Shown piece after piece: positions 16,644-25,126 of a DNA stretch of 64,000 bases. The stretch covers positions 3,348,001-3,412,000 of the forward strand of contig NZ_CP021109.1 in assembly GCF_002119725.1 (NCBI RefSeq). Direction: 5' to 3'. Below the pieces are notes generated by a model that was not told the origin of the DNA, ran no database searches, and was given only the letters and a program-made list of their open reading frames with translations. Numbering within the stretch: the first letter of the stretch is position 1; each line of letters opens with the position of its first letter. This DNA is from Bordetella genomosp. 9. Its GTDB lineage: Bacteria > Pseudomonadota > Gammaproteobacteria > Burkholderiales > Burkholderiaceae_B. The translations under genes and the position numbers were made by a program.

Positions 16644-18281
16644 ATGACCCGATCACGCAATGGGGCGGATGCGCTGGTGAGGACCCTGGCGAGCGCCGGG
16701 GTCAAGCGCATCTTCACGCTTTCGGGCAATCACATCATGCCGGTGTTCGACGCCTGCCTGGATGCCGATATCCAGCTGATTCACGTGCGCCACGAAGCGG
16801 CGGCGGTGCATATGGCGGATGCCTGGGCCCGGTTGACGGGTGAGATCGGCGTGGCGATGGTGACGGGAGGCCCCGGGCATGCCAATGCGGTCTCGGCGCT
16901 TTACACAGCCCAGATGGCGGAAGCCCCGGTCCTGCTGCTGTCCGGCCACGCGCCGAACAACCAGATCGGCATGGGCGCGTTCCAGGAAATGCAGCAGGCC
17001 GACGTCGCCGCGCCCCTGACGAAATGGTCGGCCACCGTCGCCAGCGCCGACGCGATCGCGACGGACGTCGGCAAGGCCATCCGCGTGGCGCGCTCGGGTC
17101 GGCCCGGACCGGCAAGCCTGGGCCTGCCGACCGACGTGCTGGAAGCGGCGTGCGAGCCGGTCGAACGGCCGCAATCGTTCGAACCGGTGCCGCAAGCCCT
17201 GGCGGACGACACCGCGGCCTCGCTGATCCGCCGCCTGCAACAGGCCAGACGGCCGCTGATTCTGACCGGCCCGGCAGCCATGCGCGGCGCCGCACTGGCG
17301 CGAGCGCGCGAATTGGAATCGGCCTGCGGGATCCCGGTCATCGGCATGGAAAGCCCGCGTGGCGTCGGCGACCCCAGCCTAGGCGCTTTCTCGCAAATGC
17401 TGGCCCAGGCGGACTGCATTCTCCTGCTTGGGAAGCGGCTGGACTTCACGCTGAAGTTCGGCAAGCCCCCGGCCATTGGAGCGGACTGCGATTTCCTGCA
17501 GGTGGACGCCGACCCCGACGAACTGGAACGCACGCGGCGCGCCGTCGGTTCGCGCCTGGTCGAATGGGCGCTGGCCGATGTGCAGTCGGGCCTGGACGCG
17601 CTGGTACGTGCCAGCGCCGCGGCAACGGGCTGGCACGATGCCTGGACGCGCGACGTGCGCGCCGCGATCGCCTATCGTCCGGCCGCATGGCGCAGCGCCG
17701 CGTCCACCCTGCCGGGGCGCATGCATCCGGTGCAGGCCCTGGCGCCCGTCCAGCAACTGCTGGACAGCCACCCGGACTCGGTGTTCATCTCCGATGGCGG
17801 CGAAATCGGCCAATGGGCCCAGGCCTGCCTGTCCGCGCCGGCGCGCATCATCAACGGCGTGGCGGGCGCGATCGGAGCCGCCCTGCCCTTTGCGCTGGCC
17901 GCCCGGCTGGCGCGTCCCGGGGCGCCGGTGGTCACGGTGATGGGCGACGGCACCTTCGGCTTTCACAGTGCGGAAATCGACACGGCCGTGCGCTACAAGC
18001 TGCCTTTCGTGGCGATTGTCGGCAACGATGCGCGCTGGAACGCGGAATACCAGATCCAATTGCGCGACTATGGTCCGGACCGGCTGATCGGCTGCGAATT
18101 GCTGCCGGCGCGCTACGACGCGGTCACGGCGGCCTTCGGCGGTTTCGGCAAGTTGGTGACGGATCCCCGCGAAGTGCCGGCCGCCCTGAACGAGGCGCAT
18201 GAATCGGGACTGCCCGCCTGCCTGAACGTCATGATCGAAGGGATGCCGGCGCCCGCTATCTCGCGGCCGGACGCGGGGTAA
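16644..18281 (+). CDS. Thiamine-diphosphate-dependent enzyme (acetolactate synthase-like)
   Basis: A 545-residue enzyme of the acetolactate synthase/benzaldehyde lyase superfamily, which makes or breaks C-C bonds next to a carbonyl using TPP and Mg2+. The catalytic Glu51 is in RHEAAAVHMADAWARLTG. The cofactor motif GDGTFGFHSAEID begins near residue 434 and ends at the Asn of VGNDARWNAEYQ. The central domain (about 190-330) is the usual FAD- or nucleotide-like fold. GGAGG lies about 12 bases before the ATG. It is followed after 16 bases by a TauE/SafE permease and is divergent from a LysR regulator. It is unlikely to be the biosynthetic IlvB, but the substrate is unknown. Confidence 0.85.
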   Translation: MTRSRNGADALVRTLASAGVKRIFTLSGNHIMPVFDACLDADIQLIHVRHEAAAVHMADAWARLTGEIGVAMVTGGPGHANAVSALYTAQMAEAPVLLLSGHAPNNQIGMGAFQEMQQADVAAPLTKWSATVASADAIATDVGKAIRVARSGRPGPASLGLPTDVLEAACEPVERPQSFEPVPQALADDTAASLIRRLQQARRPLILTGPAAMRGAALARARELESACGIPVIGMESPRGVGDPSLGAFSQMLAQADCILLLGKRLDFTLKFGKPPAIGADCDFLQVDADPDELERTRRAVGSRLVEWALADVQSGLDALVRASAAATGWHDAWTRDVRAAIAYRPAAWRSAASTLPGRMHPVQALAPVQQLLDSHPDSVFISDGGEIGQWAQACLSAPARIINGVAGAIGAALPFALAARLARPGAPVVTVMGDGTFGFHSAEIDTAVRYKLPFVAIVGNDARWNAEYQIQLRDYGPDRLIGCELLPARYDAVTAAFGGFGKLVTDPREVPAALNEAHESGLPACLNVMIEGMPAPAISRPDAG

Positions 18282-18297
18282 GCGGCGCGAGGACGAC

Positions 18298-19086
18298 ATG
18301 ACGATGTGGGAACTCCTGGGGGCCCATGTGGGACCGGCCGCGACCGGCCTCGACCTCTTTCACCTGCTCATCGCGGGCGCGGCGATCACCGGCGGCTACA
18401 CGGTGTTCGGGATGACCGGCTTCGGCTCGGCCATCGTTTCCATGCCGCTGCTGACGCAAATCATGCCACTGCACCAGGCGGTGCCGGTCGCGCTCATCTG
18501 CGACATGGTCTCCGGCATGCTGCTGGGCGCGACCAGCCGCAGCGCCGTGTACCTGCCGGAACTGCGGCGCATCGTACCGTGGATGCTCGCCGGCATGGGC
18601 CTGGGGCTGGCCTTGCTGATGTATGTGCCGGAACGCCCCCTGCTCATCGTGCTGGGTTGCGGCGTACTGGGCTATTCCCTGTGGCGTTTGTGCGGCGGCG
18701 ATACGTTTCGCCGGCTCAGCCCGCGCTGGGCCATTCCGCTGGGCCTGGGCGGCGGCGGCTTCACGGCGATGTTCGGGACGGGCGGGCCGCTCTATACGAT
18801 CTATCTGGCCGGGCGTCTGGAGGACCGCAACGCCCTGCGCGCAACGGTCGGCACGCTGATCATGCTGACGGGATTCACGCGGCTGCTCATGTTCACCGTC
18901 ACGGGTCTATTGCTGCAGCCCGCCGTGCTGGCCCTGGCCGTATGGCTGCTGCCCTGCAGCCTGGCCGGCGTGCGTCTCGGATCCTGGCTGCGCCATTACA
19001 TCCCCGCGCCGATCATTGCGCGGCTGGTGTGGACGATCCTGATCCTGGGCAGCGTCAGCCTGCTGATACGCGCGATCGGCGGCTGA
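18298..19086 (+). CDS. TauE/SafE-family sulfite exporter-like permease
   Basis: A 262-residue membrane protein with about eight hydrophobic helices and the family's repeated pattern, GGYTVFGMTGFGSAIVSMPLL in the first half and GGGGFTAMFGTGGPLYTIYLAG in the second. Members export or import small anions such as sulfite, sulfoacetate or organic acids. GAGGACGAC precedes the ATG and the gap to the TPP-enzyme gene is 16 bases, so they are cotranscribed. The pairing suggests the permease moves a substrate or product of that enzyme. The actual anion is inference. Confidence 0.88.
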   Translation: MTMWELLGAHVGPAATGLDLFHLLIAGAAITGGYTVFGMTGFGSAIVSMPLLTQIMPLHQAVPVALICDMVSGMLLGATSRSAVYLPELRRIVPWMLAGMGLGLALLMYVPERPLLIVLGCGVLGYSLWRLCGGDTFRRLSPRWAIPLGLGGGGFTAMFGTGGPLYTIYLAGRLEDRNALRATVGTLIMLTGFTRLLMFTVTGLLLQPAVLALAVWLLPCSLAGVRLGSWLRHYIPAPIIARLVWTILILGSVSLLIRAIGG

Positions 19087-19146
19087 GCGCACCGGCAATC
19101 GGCGCCAGGCCGCGCCCGGGCCCGGCAGGCCGCCCGGGCGCCGGCA

Positions 19147-20883
19147 TCATGCGGCGTCCTTCAGCAGAGTCTGGCCCGGCGCGACGCGGGTGAAACGCAC
19201 CGGCTCCCGGTCGATGCGCAGCACGCCGTCTTCCTGCCGCACCACCGTATATGCCGAACCGGCCAGATCGCCGGTCTGCGGGAAGTCTTCGCGGAAGTGC
19301 GCGCCGCGCGAGTCCTCGCGCGCCAGAGCCGCTTCGGTGATGACCTTGCTGACCGCGATCAGGCTGCGCAGATTCAGCCAATCGTGCCACGTGGGATGGA
19401 AGGCGCGCTCGCCGCCCGGCACGCCGCTTCGCGCCAGACGTCCGCTCAGGTCCGCCAGGGTTTCCCGCGCCCGCAGCAAGCCGGCCCGGTCGCGCATGAT
19501 GCCGACGTCGGTCCACATGCACTCGTACAGCTGTTCCCGGATGGGGTTCAGGCTGCCCGCCGGCAAGCCGAAGGGCGCCAGGGCGTCTCGCAGGGCGGCG
19601 CCGATGGCCGATTCATCCGGCGTCTGCCACTCGCCCCGCTCCCGCAACCATTGCGCCATGCTGTCGCCCGCGATGCCGCCGAAAACCGTGGAATTCGCCA
19701 CACCGTTGCCGCCCAAACGGTTGGCGCCATGCACGCCGCCGGTGTCCTCGCCGGCGGCGAACAGGCCATGCAGAGCCGTGCGGCAATCCGGTTCGAACAC
19801 CACGCCGCCCATCATGTAGTGCGCCGTGGGCACGACTTCCACCAGACCGCCGGCCAGATCGAATCCGCAGTTGGCACAGCGTTCGACCATGCCCTTGAAC
19901 TGTTTGCGCACCTGGTCCACGCCCAGGTGGCTCATCTGGATATACACGCCGCCATTGGGTGTGGTGCGGCCGGCTCGCATTTCCGCATAGATGCCGCGCG
20001 AGACGATGTCCCGCGTGGCGCGCTCCCCGCGGGGGTCGTAGCGGTGCATGAAGCGGTCGCGGGCGCCATTGAGCAGATGCCCGCCCGCCCCGCGCAGCCC
20101 TTCCTCCAGCACCGTGCCCGTCATGCGCGTGGCGGCGCCGGCGAGCAAGCCGGTCGGATGAAACTGCACCATTTCCATGTCGCGCAGCGGCAGGCCCGCA
20201 GCCAGCGCCATCGCCAAACCGTCGCAGCTCTTATCCCCCGAAGGCGTGTGGTACTTGTACATGGTAGGACCGCCGCCGGTCGCCAGCAGGACGGCCCGGG
20301 CCTGCACGAAGACGAATTCGCCGCTGCGCACGTCGATCATCAGCACCCCGGACAGCGCCTTGCCGTCCGGCGTGCGGATCAGCGCCAGCGCGCGATGCTC
20401 CTCCAGCCGGCCAATCCCGCGGCGCCACACCTGCTCCGACAGCCGGTTGATGATTTCGATGCCGGTCAGGTCGCCCTTGTGCACCGTGCGGTCGAACGTC
20501 TGCCCGGCAAACGCCTTCTGGTGTACGGTGCCGTCGGGGTTGCGATCGAAAAAGCAGCCCAGCTCGTTTTCCAGTTCGTGGATGCGCTCGATGGCGGTGC
20601 TCACCAGGGTCCACGCCAGGTCCTGGTTGGCCAGCCATTTGCTGCCCTCGATGGTGTCCATGAAGTGGCGCTCCACCGAGTCTCCGGGCGCCAGCGCGAC
20701 GTTGTAGCCGCCCTGGACCATGCGCGTACAGCCGCATTTGCCGAGCAGGCCTTTCACCGCCACGGTAATCGACAGCTCGGGGGCGCGCTGGTGCGCGTGC
20801 AAGGCGGCGAACAGACCGGCGCCGCCGGCCCCCAGTATCAGGATGTCGGTCTTCAGACGTTTGATCGACGCGGGCGTTGTCAT
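19147..20883 (-). CDS. Fumarate reductase/succinate dehydrogenase-type flavoprotein subunit
   Basis: A 578-residue FAD protein expected to interconvert succinate and fumarate (or a related pair). The FAD-binding start is LILGAGGAGLFAALHAH. Catalytic motifs include MVQFHPTG, EEGLRGAGG, ERATRDIVSRGI, PTAHYMMGG and HGANRLGGNGVANS. The His that holds FAD covalently in SdhA/FrdA is replaced: the loop reads GKCGCTRMVQGG with Cys52 in that place. Start 20883 forms ATGA with the fumarase beta stop. The matching iron-sulfur and anchor subunits are at 23563-24979 on the same strand. The subgroup could also be a related dicarboxylate oxidoreductase. Confidence 0.87.
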   Translation of the reverse strand: MTTPASIKRLKTDILILGAGGAGLFAALHAHQRAPELSITVAVKGLLGKCGCTRMVQGGYNVALAPGDSVERHFMDTIEGSKWLANQDLAWTLVSTAIERIHELENELGCFFDRNPDGTVHQKAFAGQTFDRTVHKGDLTGIEIINRLSEQVWRRGIGRLEEHRALALIRTPDGKALSGVLMIDVRSGEFVFVQARAVLLATGGGPTMYKYHTPSGDKSCDGLAMALAAGLPLRDMEMVQFHPTGLLAGAATRMTGTVLEEGLRGAGGHLLNGARDRFMHRYDPRGERATRDIVSRGIYAEMRAGRTTPNGGVYIQMSHLGVDQVRKQFKGMVERCANCGFDLAGGLVEVVPTAHYMMGGVVFEPDCRTALHGLFAAGEDTGGVHGANRLGGNGVANSTVFGGIAGDSMAQWLRERGEWQTPDESAIGAALRDALAPFGLPAGSLNPIREQLYECMWTDVGIMRDRAGLLRARETLADLSGRLARSGVPGGERAFHPTWHDWLNLRSLIAVSKVITEAALAREDSRGAHFREDFPQTGDLAGSAYTVVRQEDGVLRIDREPVRFTRVAPGQTLLKDAA

Positions 20884-21494
20884 GACGCGCGAACCCCCAG
20901 GCTGGACAGCACGGCGGCGCGCCGGCCGGCCGCATCCTGCCTGACGGCGTCGTAAAGACTGCCGCCATGGCTGTCCATCGCCACGAGCAGCGGCCCGAAG
21001 CCCCGTATGCTGAACCGCCATAACGATTCGGGATTCAAATCGTCCAGGTCGACGTCCTCGATGCGCGTGATCCACGTCGTTTCCAACGCGGCCGTGCCGC
21101 CGACGATGGCCAGATAGGCGCCCCCGAGCTCGCGGAACGCCTCCTGCGAACCCTGCCGCAACCCGCCCTTGCCGATGATGAGCCGTACGCCATACTGGGT
21201 CATCAGCGGCCGCGTGAAGCGCTCCATGCGGTCGGAAGTCGTCGTGCCGATGCATACCGGCTGATAGCCGGCCGGGAACGCGTCGCTGACCGGCACCTTG
21301 CGCACGTTGGGCGCGGTGTGGATCACGGCATGGCCATTCAGGTCCATCCGGGTACGCCGGCCCCGGTCGAACATATGGATTTGCGTGGCGTCGCGGATGC
21401 CGTAGAGCGTGCGATGCAGAGTCACGGTATCGTTCACGCGCAGTTGCCGCGCCTGCGCTTCCGTGATCGGCATGGTCAGTTCGTGGTGCGCCAT
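20880..21494 (-). CDS. Class I fumarase / tartrate dehydratase beta subunit
   Basis: A 204-residue C-terminal-type subunit of the iron-sulfur hydro-lyases (FumA/TtdB family). It shows LRVNDTVTLHRTLYGIRDATQ, YQPVCIGTTTSDRME and RLIIGKGGL. With the alpha subunit just upstream it adds or removes water across a C=C bond of a dicarboxylate. The start at 21494 lies 2 bases after the alpha stop, and its own stop overlaps the flavoprotein ATG. Fumarate/malate and L(+)-tartrate/oxaloacetate are both possible substrate pairs; sequence alone does not decide. Confidence 0.87.
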   Translation of the reverse strand: MAHHELTMPITEAQARQLRVNDTVTLHRTLYGIRDATQIHMFDRGRRTRMDLNGHAVIHTAPNVRKVPVSDAFPAGYQPVCIGTTTSDRMERFTRPLMTQYGVRLIIGKGGLRQGSQEAFRELGGAYLAIVGGTAALETTWITRIEDVDLDDLNPESLWRFSIRGFGPLLVAMDSHGGSLYDAVRQDAAGRRAAVLSSLGVRAS

Positions 21495-21496
21495 GA

Positions 21497-22372
21497 TCAA
21501 AATCCGTAGTCGATGCCCTGCGGCGTGAACACGGCGCGCGCGCGCCGGGCGGAATGGCACTGCATATTCACGGCGACAGGGTTCATGGTGATGTGGGTGG
21601 ATGCCAGCTCGATGTGCACGGCGAAGGCGGTGCCGTCGCCCCCCAGGCCCTGCGGCCCCACCCCGAGCTGATTGACGGCGGCGGAAAGCTCGCGCTCCAG
21701 CGCCGCCCCGTCAGGGTCGGCGCAGGCGGTTCCCAGGGGCCGCGTGGCGGCGCGCTTGGCCAAGGCGACGCACAGATCGGAGGTGCCGCCCAGCCCGACG
21801 CCCACGATCGTGGGAGGACAGGTTTTCCCGCCAGCCGCGATCACGCAGTCCACCACGAAGGTCTTGATGGCATCCACCCCTTCCGCCGGCACCGCCATTT
21901 TCAAAAAGGAATTGTTTTCCGAACCGCTGCCCTTCGGGATCATTTCGATGGACATGCGTTCCGGCGCGTCGTCGAAATCGATGTGGATCACCGGCACCTC
22001 GATCCCGCAGGACGTGTGTTCGTTGCGGCGCGTCAGCGGGTGAACCACCGACGACCGCAGCGGGTGCTCCCGCGTCGCGCGGGCGCACCCGCGCCGGATG
22101 GCGTCCTTCAACGCGTGTCCGTCCACCGAAACGTTGCGGCCGATCGCCACGTTGTAGATCGGAATCCCCGTGTCCTGGCACAGCAGATTGCGGTTTTCCT
22201 CGGCCACGCGGATGTTGGTGCGCATGGTTTCGAGCACGCCGCGCGCGACGTCTGAGGTTTCCCGCGCCGCCAGCGTGTCGATGCCGGCCTTGATATCGGG
22301 CGGCAGCACTTTCAGCGCGCGGATATACAGGTCTTTGGCGGCTTCTTCCACCGCCGACAGATCAGGGTTCAT
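21497..22372 (-). CDS. Class I fumarase / tartrate dehydratase alpha subunit
   Basis: A 291-residue N-terminal-type subunit of the class I hydro-lyases. The three Cys ligands of the catalytic [4Fe-4S] cluster are visible in LLCQDTG, TSCGIEVP and GGKTCPPTI. The glycine-rich VGVGLGGTSD follows. ATG 22372 was chosen because GGGAGAAG precedes it; a longer frame to 22489 looks non-coding at its start. It lies 43 bases downstream of the Bug-protein gene. The split alpha/beta arrangement matches TtdAB and two-subunit fumarases, not the fused FumA. Confidence 0.88.
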   Translation of the reverse strand: MNPDLSAVEEAAKDLYIRALKVLPPDIKAGIDTLAARETSDVARGVLETMRTNIRVAEENRNLLCQDTGIPIYNVAIGRNVSVDGHALKDAIRRGCARATREHPLRSSVVHPLTRRNEHTSCGIEVPVIHIDFDDAPERMSIEMIPKGSGSENNSFLKMAVPAEGVDAIKTFVVDCVIAAGGKTCPPTIVGVGLGGTSDLCVALAKRAATRPLGTACADPDGAALERELSAAVNQLGVGPQGLGGDGTAFAVHIELASTHITMNPVAVNMQCHSARRARAVFTPQGIDYGF

Positions 22373-22415
22373 GCCAGCTTCTCCCATGCGCCCGCGCCAG
22401 CCGCGCGCAACGTGT

Positions 22416-23426
22416 TCAATCGATGGCCAGATGGCGGTTCGCCACGATGGCTTCCCATTTTCCCGATTCCTCCTGGATGCTTTTGACAAGCTGCGCCGGC
22501 GTATTGCCCACGGGCGTCATGCCCTGCCCCGCCAGCTTTTCCCGGATGGCCGGCTGAGCGAGCACCTTGGCGGTATCGCGCTGGATCTTGTCGATAACGG
22601 CCTTCGGCGTGCCCGCCGCCGTGACCAGCGCAAACCATCCCGTCGTCTCGTATCCGGGCAGACCCGCCTCCTTCGCCGTCGGCACCTCGGGCATCATGGG
22701 CGACCTAGCGGGGCCGGTGACGGCCAGGGCGCGGGCCTTGCCGCTTTTCGCGAACACCGATGCCGCCGCGATATTGCCCACCACCAATTGCACCTGTCCC
22801 GCGATCAGGTCGTTGTACGCCAGCGCTTCCCCTTTGTAGGGCACGTGCGTGATGTCGATGCCCGCCGCGTCGGCCAGCGCCTCGCCCGCCATGTGCACCT
22901 GGCTGCCGTTGCCGGCCGAACCGAAATTCAGCTTCTTCGGCTGCGATTTCGCCAGCGCGATCAGCTCCTTCAGCGTATGCGCCGGCACCTCGTTGTTGAC
23001 CAGCACCAGCATGGGGCCGCTGGCCACATTGGTGATGTAGTCGAAGTCCTTCAAGCTGTACGGCAGGTTGCGGTACAGGTACGGATTGACCGTGAACATG
23101 CTGCCCGACGCCATCAGCAGGGTGTAGCCGTCCGGCGGCGACTTCGCCGTCAGCGTTGCCCCGATGGCGCCGCCCGCGCCGGGACGGTTATCGATGATCA
23201 CGGACTGATGCCACAACTGCCCCAATTCCGCGCCGATGACGCGGGCGACCACGTCGGTGGTCCCGCCCGCGGTAAAAGGCACGACGATCCGCACGGGCCG
23301 GTCCGGCCATGCGCTTTCGGCGTGGACCAGGCCGGAAATCGTCATCGCCGTGGTGGCGAAGGCCAGGATACAGGTGTGCAGCCAATGCCTGGGACGTCTG
23401 GACAGCGCGTACAGATACTCGTGCAT
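22416..23426 (-). CDS. Bug-family tripartite tricarboxylate transporter substrate-binding protein
   Basis: A 336-residue periplasmic solute-binding protein. An N-terminal signal peptide ends about residue 36 (VHAESAWP). The family motifs are RIVVPFTAGGTTDVVARVI, VIIDNRPGAGGAIGA and PPDGYTLLMASGS. Bug proteins capture carboxylates and are greatly expanded in Bordetella relatives, often without adjacent TctA/TctB membrane subunits, as here. GGAGAC precedes the ATG. Its place inside a dicarboxylate enzyme operon suggests the ligand is a C4-type dicarboxylate, which is inference. Confidence 0.92.
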   Translation of the reverse strand: MHEYLYALSRRPRHWLHTCILAFATTAMTISGLVHAESAWPDRPVRIVVPFTAGGTTDVVARVIGAELGQLWHQSVIIDNRPGAGGAIGATLTAKSPPDGYTLLMASGSMFTVNPYLYRNLPYSLKDFDYITNVASGPMLVLVNNEVPAHTLKELIALAKSQPKKLNFGSAGNGSQVHMAGEALADAAGIDITHVPYKGEALAYNDLIAGQVQLVVGNIAAASVFAKSGKARALAVTGPARSPMMPEVPTAKEAGLPGYETTGWFALVTAAGTPKAVIDKIQRDTAKVLAQPAIREKLAGQGMTPVGNTPAQLVKSIQEESGKWEAIVANRHLAID

Positions 23427-23562
23427 GATGGTTGTCTCCGTATGGTTGTACGGCCCCGCATCGGCGGCGGAACTCGTGCCGCGTCGGACGCGGCTTGGCG
23501 CAGATTCGCACCCGCCTATCGGGGCGTCAATGCGTCTTGATGAAACCGCCGGGGCCGAGCAG

Positions 23563-23916
23563 CTAACCGAGCAGCGCCAGCAGGAAAGCCAGCCCGGTGC
23601 AGGCGCCGGCCCCGAGTCCGACCGCCAGCCAGTCCTTGCGCAGTCCGGTCCACGGGGCGAACTCGATGACCAGCAGCCGCAGTCCGCCCATCATGTGCAG
23701 CGACAGCAGCACGACCAGGCCCCACTCCGCGAACTTGAACAGAGGCCGGTCGGCGAACCGCAGAAAGCCGTCCAGGGCTTCCGCGCCATCCAGGGCCTGG
23801 CCCAGCGCCCAGAAGTGCAAGGGCAGGAACACGGCCAGCGCCAGCCCCGACAGCCGATGCACCAGGAACGCCCAGTACGCCGGATGATTGCGCGCGCGCG
23901 CGTCATTGCGCCGCAT
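23563..23916 (-). CDS. Succinate dehydrogenase/fumarate reductase membrane anchor subunit (SdhD-like)
   Basis: A 117-residue protein with three membrane helices that anchors the catalytic subunits and passes electrons to or from quinone. Helix 1 (AFLVHRLSGLALAVFLPLHFW) and helix 2 (VVLLSLHMMGGLRLLVIEF) carry His residues suited to heme b. Its start overlaps the stop of the partner anchor gene by one base. It is the last of the tightly joined sdhB-C-D genes; the flavoprotein is 2.7 kb further on, after the Bug and fumarase genes. Confidence 0.82.
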   Translation of the reverse strand: MRRNDARARNHPAYWAFLVHRLSGLALAVFLPLHFWALGQALDGAEALDGFLRFADRPLFKFAEWGLVVLLSLHMMGGLRLLVIEFAPWTGLRKDWLAVGLGAGACTGLAFLLALLG

Positions 23917-24266
23917 CACGACACCACTCCATAAACGGCCCGCAGGCCCATGACGGCCAGCAGGGCGGCAAAGGCCAGCGCCCCCGCCCACACGGGGCGG
24001 CCTCGCCAGCCCAGCCATTCCTCGGCGATGCGCGCCAGGCCGATGGGGACGTGCACGGCGCAAGCGAGCACGAACACGCCATAGAAAGCGGCGAACAGCA
24101 TGCTGCCGCGCGTGCGCGACAGGATTTCCGGCGCGCTCAGGCCGCCTCGCACCGCATAAACGATGATGCCGATGTGCACGGCGACGCACAGCGCCAGCAC
24201 CATCGCGCTCAGGCGCTGCAGGTACCAGAGCCGCGCCTGCGTACGGATCCGCAATGCCGCGGCCAT
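23916..24266 (-). CDS. Succinate dehydrogenase/fumarate reductase cytochrome b subunit (SdhC-like)
   Basis: A 116-residue three-helix anchor. Helix 1 reads LSAMVLALCVAVHIGIIVYAV and helix 2 YGVFVLACAVHVPIGLARI, each with one His that could bind heme. The start at 24266 overlaps the iron-sulfur subunit's stop by one base; longer frames run into that gene. With the neighbouring anchor it should form the quinone site of the complex. Confidence 0.82.
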   Translation of the reverse strand: MAAALRIRTQARLWYLQRLSAMVLALCVAVHIGIIVYAVRGGLSAPEILSRTRGSMLFAAFYGVFVLACAVHVPIGLARIAEEWLGWRGRPVWAGALAFAALLAVMGLRAVYGVVS

Positions 24267-24979
24267 CACAGGTCCCCCTTCATGGCTGCCTTGGCCGTCA
24301 TGCGTTTCAGCCCGGCGATGCCGGCGGTGGGCGACAAAGCCTTGGGGCATCGCTCGGTACAGCTGCCCTGCGTATGGCACGAATGGCAACCCGCGTCCCC
24401 TGCCACCGCGCGCAGACGCTCGAGCCCATCGACGTCGCGTTCATCGTTCATCAGGGTCCAGGCGCGATTCAGCGCGGCCGGCCCCAGGTAATCGGGCCGC
24501 CACGTCACGACGTCGCAGGATGCGTAACATACGCCGCAGCCGATGCACTCGATGCCGGCATCGACGGCCTGCCGGCGAGGCGAGGCCGGCGGCACGCGCG
24601 CGAAGTCGTCATGACGCGTGAGCGCGCCTGAAAAGCTTCCCTTGGCCCGGCTCCACTTCTCGAAGAAAGCGCTCATGTCGGTCACCAGATCCTTGATGAC
24701 CGGCAGATTCGGCAGGGGCGCCAGTTCCAGCCGGCCGTTTGCCGCCACCTTGGCGACGTGCGTCCGGCACGTCCAGCGGGCCTTGCCGTTCACACTCATT
24801 GCACACGATCCGCACATGCCGACCCGGCATGCGTAGCGATAGGCCAGGTCCGGCTGCAGTTCGCGCTGAATGTACGTGACCACGTCCAGCACGGTCTGGC
24901 TGGTCTGGCGCGGCACGCGGTAGGTCGCGAAAGCGCCGTCGCCGGCGCTGCGCCATACCCGGACTTCCAACTCCTCCAT
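24266..24979 (-). CDS. Succinate dehydrogenase/fumarate reductase iron-sulfur subunit
   Basis: A 237-residue electron-transfer subunit. The N-terminal ferredoxin domain binds [2Fe-2S] through ACRVGMCGSCAMSVNG and a Cys in RWTCRTH. The C-terminal domain has CIGCGVCYASC for [4Fe-4S] and CHSCHTQGSCTERCPK for the third cluster. ATG 24979 is preferred to the in-frame GTG at 24994, since GGATGGG lies at fair spacing before it. It is the first gene of the seven-gene operon, and the 147 bases upstream hold its promoter. Confidence 0.9.
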   Translation of the reverse strand: MEELEVRVWRSAGDGAFATYRVPRQTSQTVLDVVTYIQRELQPDLAYRYACRVGMCGSCAMSVNGKARWTCRTHVAKVAANGRLELAPLPNLPVIKDLVTDMSAFFEKWSRAKGSFSGALTRHDDFARVPPASPRRQAVDAGIECIGCGVCYASCDVVTWRPDYLGPAALNRAWTLMNDERDVDGLERLRAVAGDAGCHSCHTQGSCTERCPKALSPTAGIAGLKRMTAKAAMKGDL

Positions 24980-25063
24980 GGCGATCCCATCCACTGAAGA
25001 GGCGCACGGCCTCGAGGCAATGCGTCATTCTGGCCGCCCCGCCACGGAAAGAAAAAGCGAATA

Positions 25064-25082
25064 TTTATCTTGCCCAGATAAA
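25064..25082. promoter_or_regulatory. AT-rich palindrome upstream of dicarboxylate operon
   Basis: TTTATCT and AGATAAA form a perfect 7-base inverted repeat around TGCCC, 85 bases before the iron-sulfur subunit's start. Its low G+C stands out in this genome. It could be an operator or part of the promoter. No protein is assigned. Confidence 0.45.
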
Positions 25083-25126
25083 GAGAAACTTTGCGTGCTG
25101 CGCTTGGGCCTGGGAACGAAGCGTCG

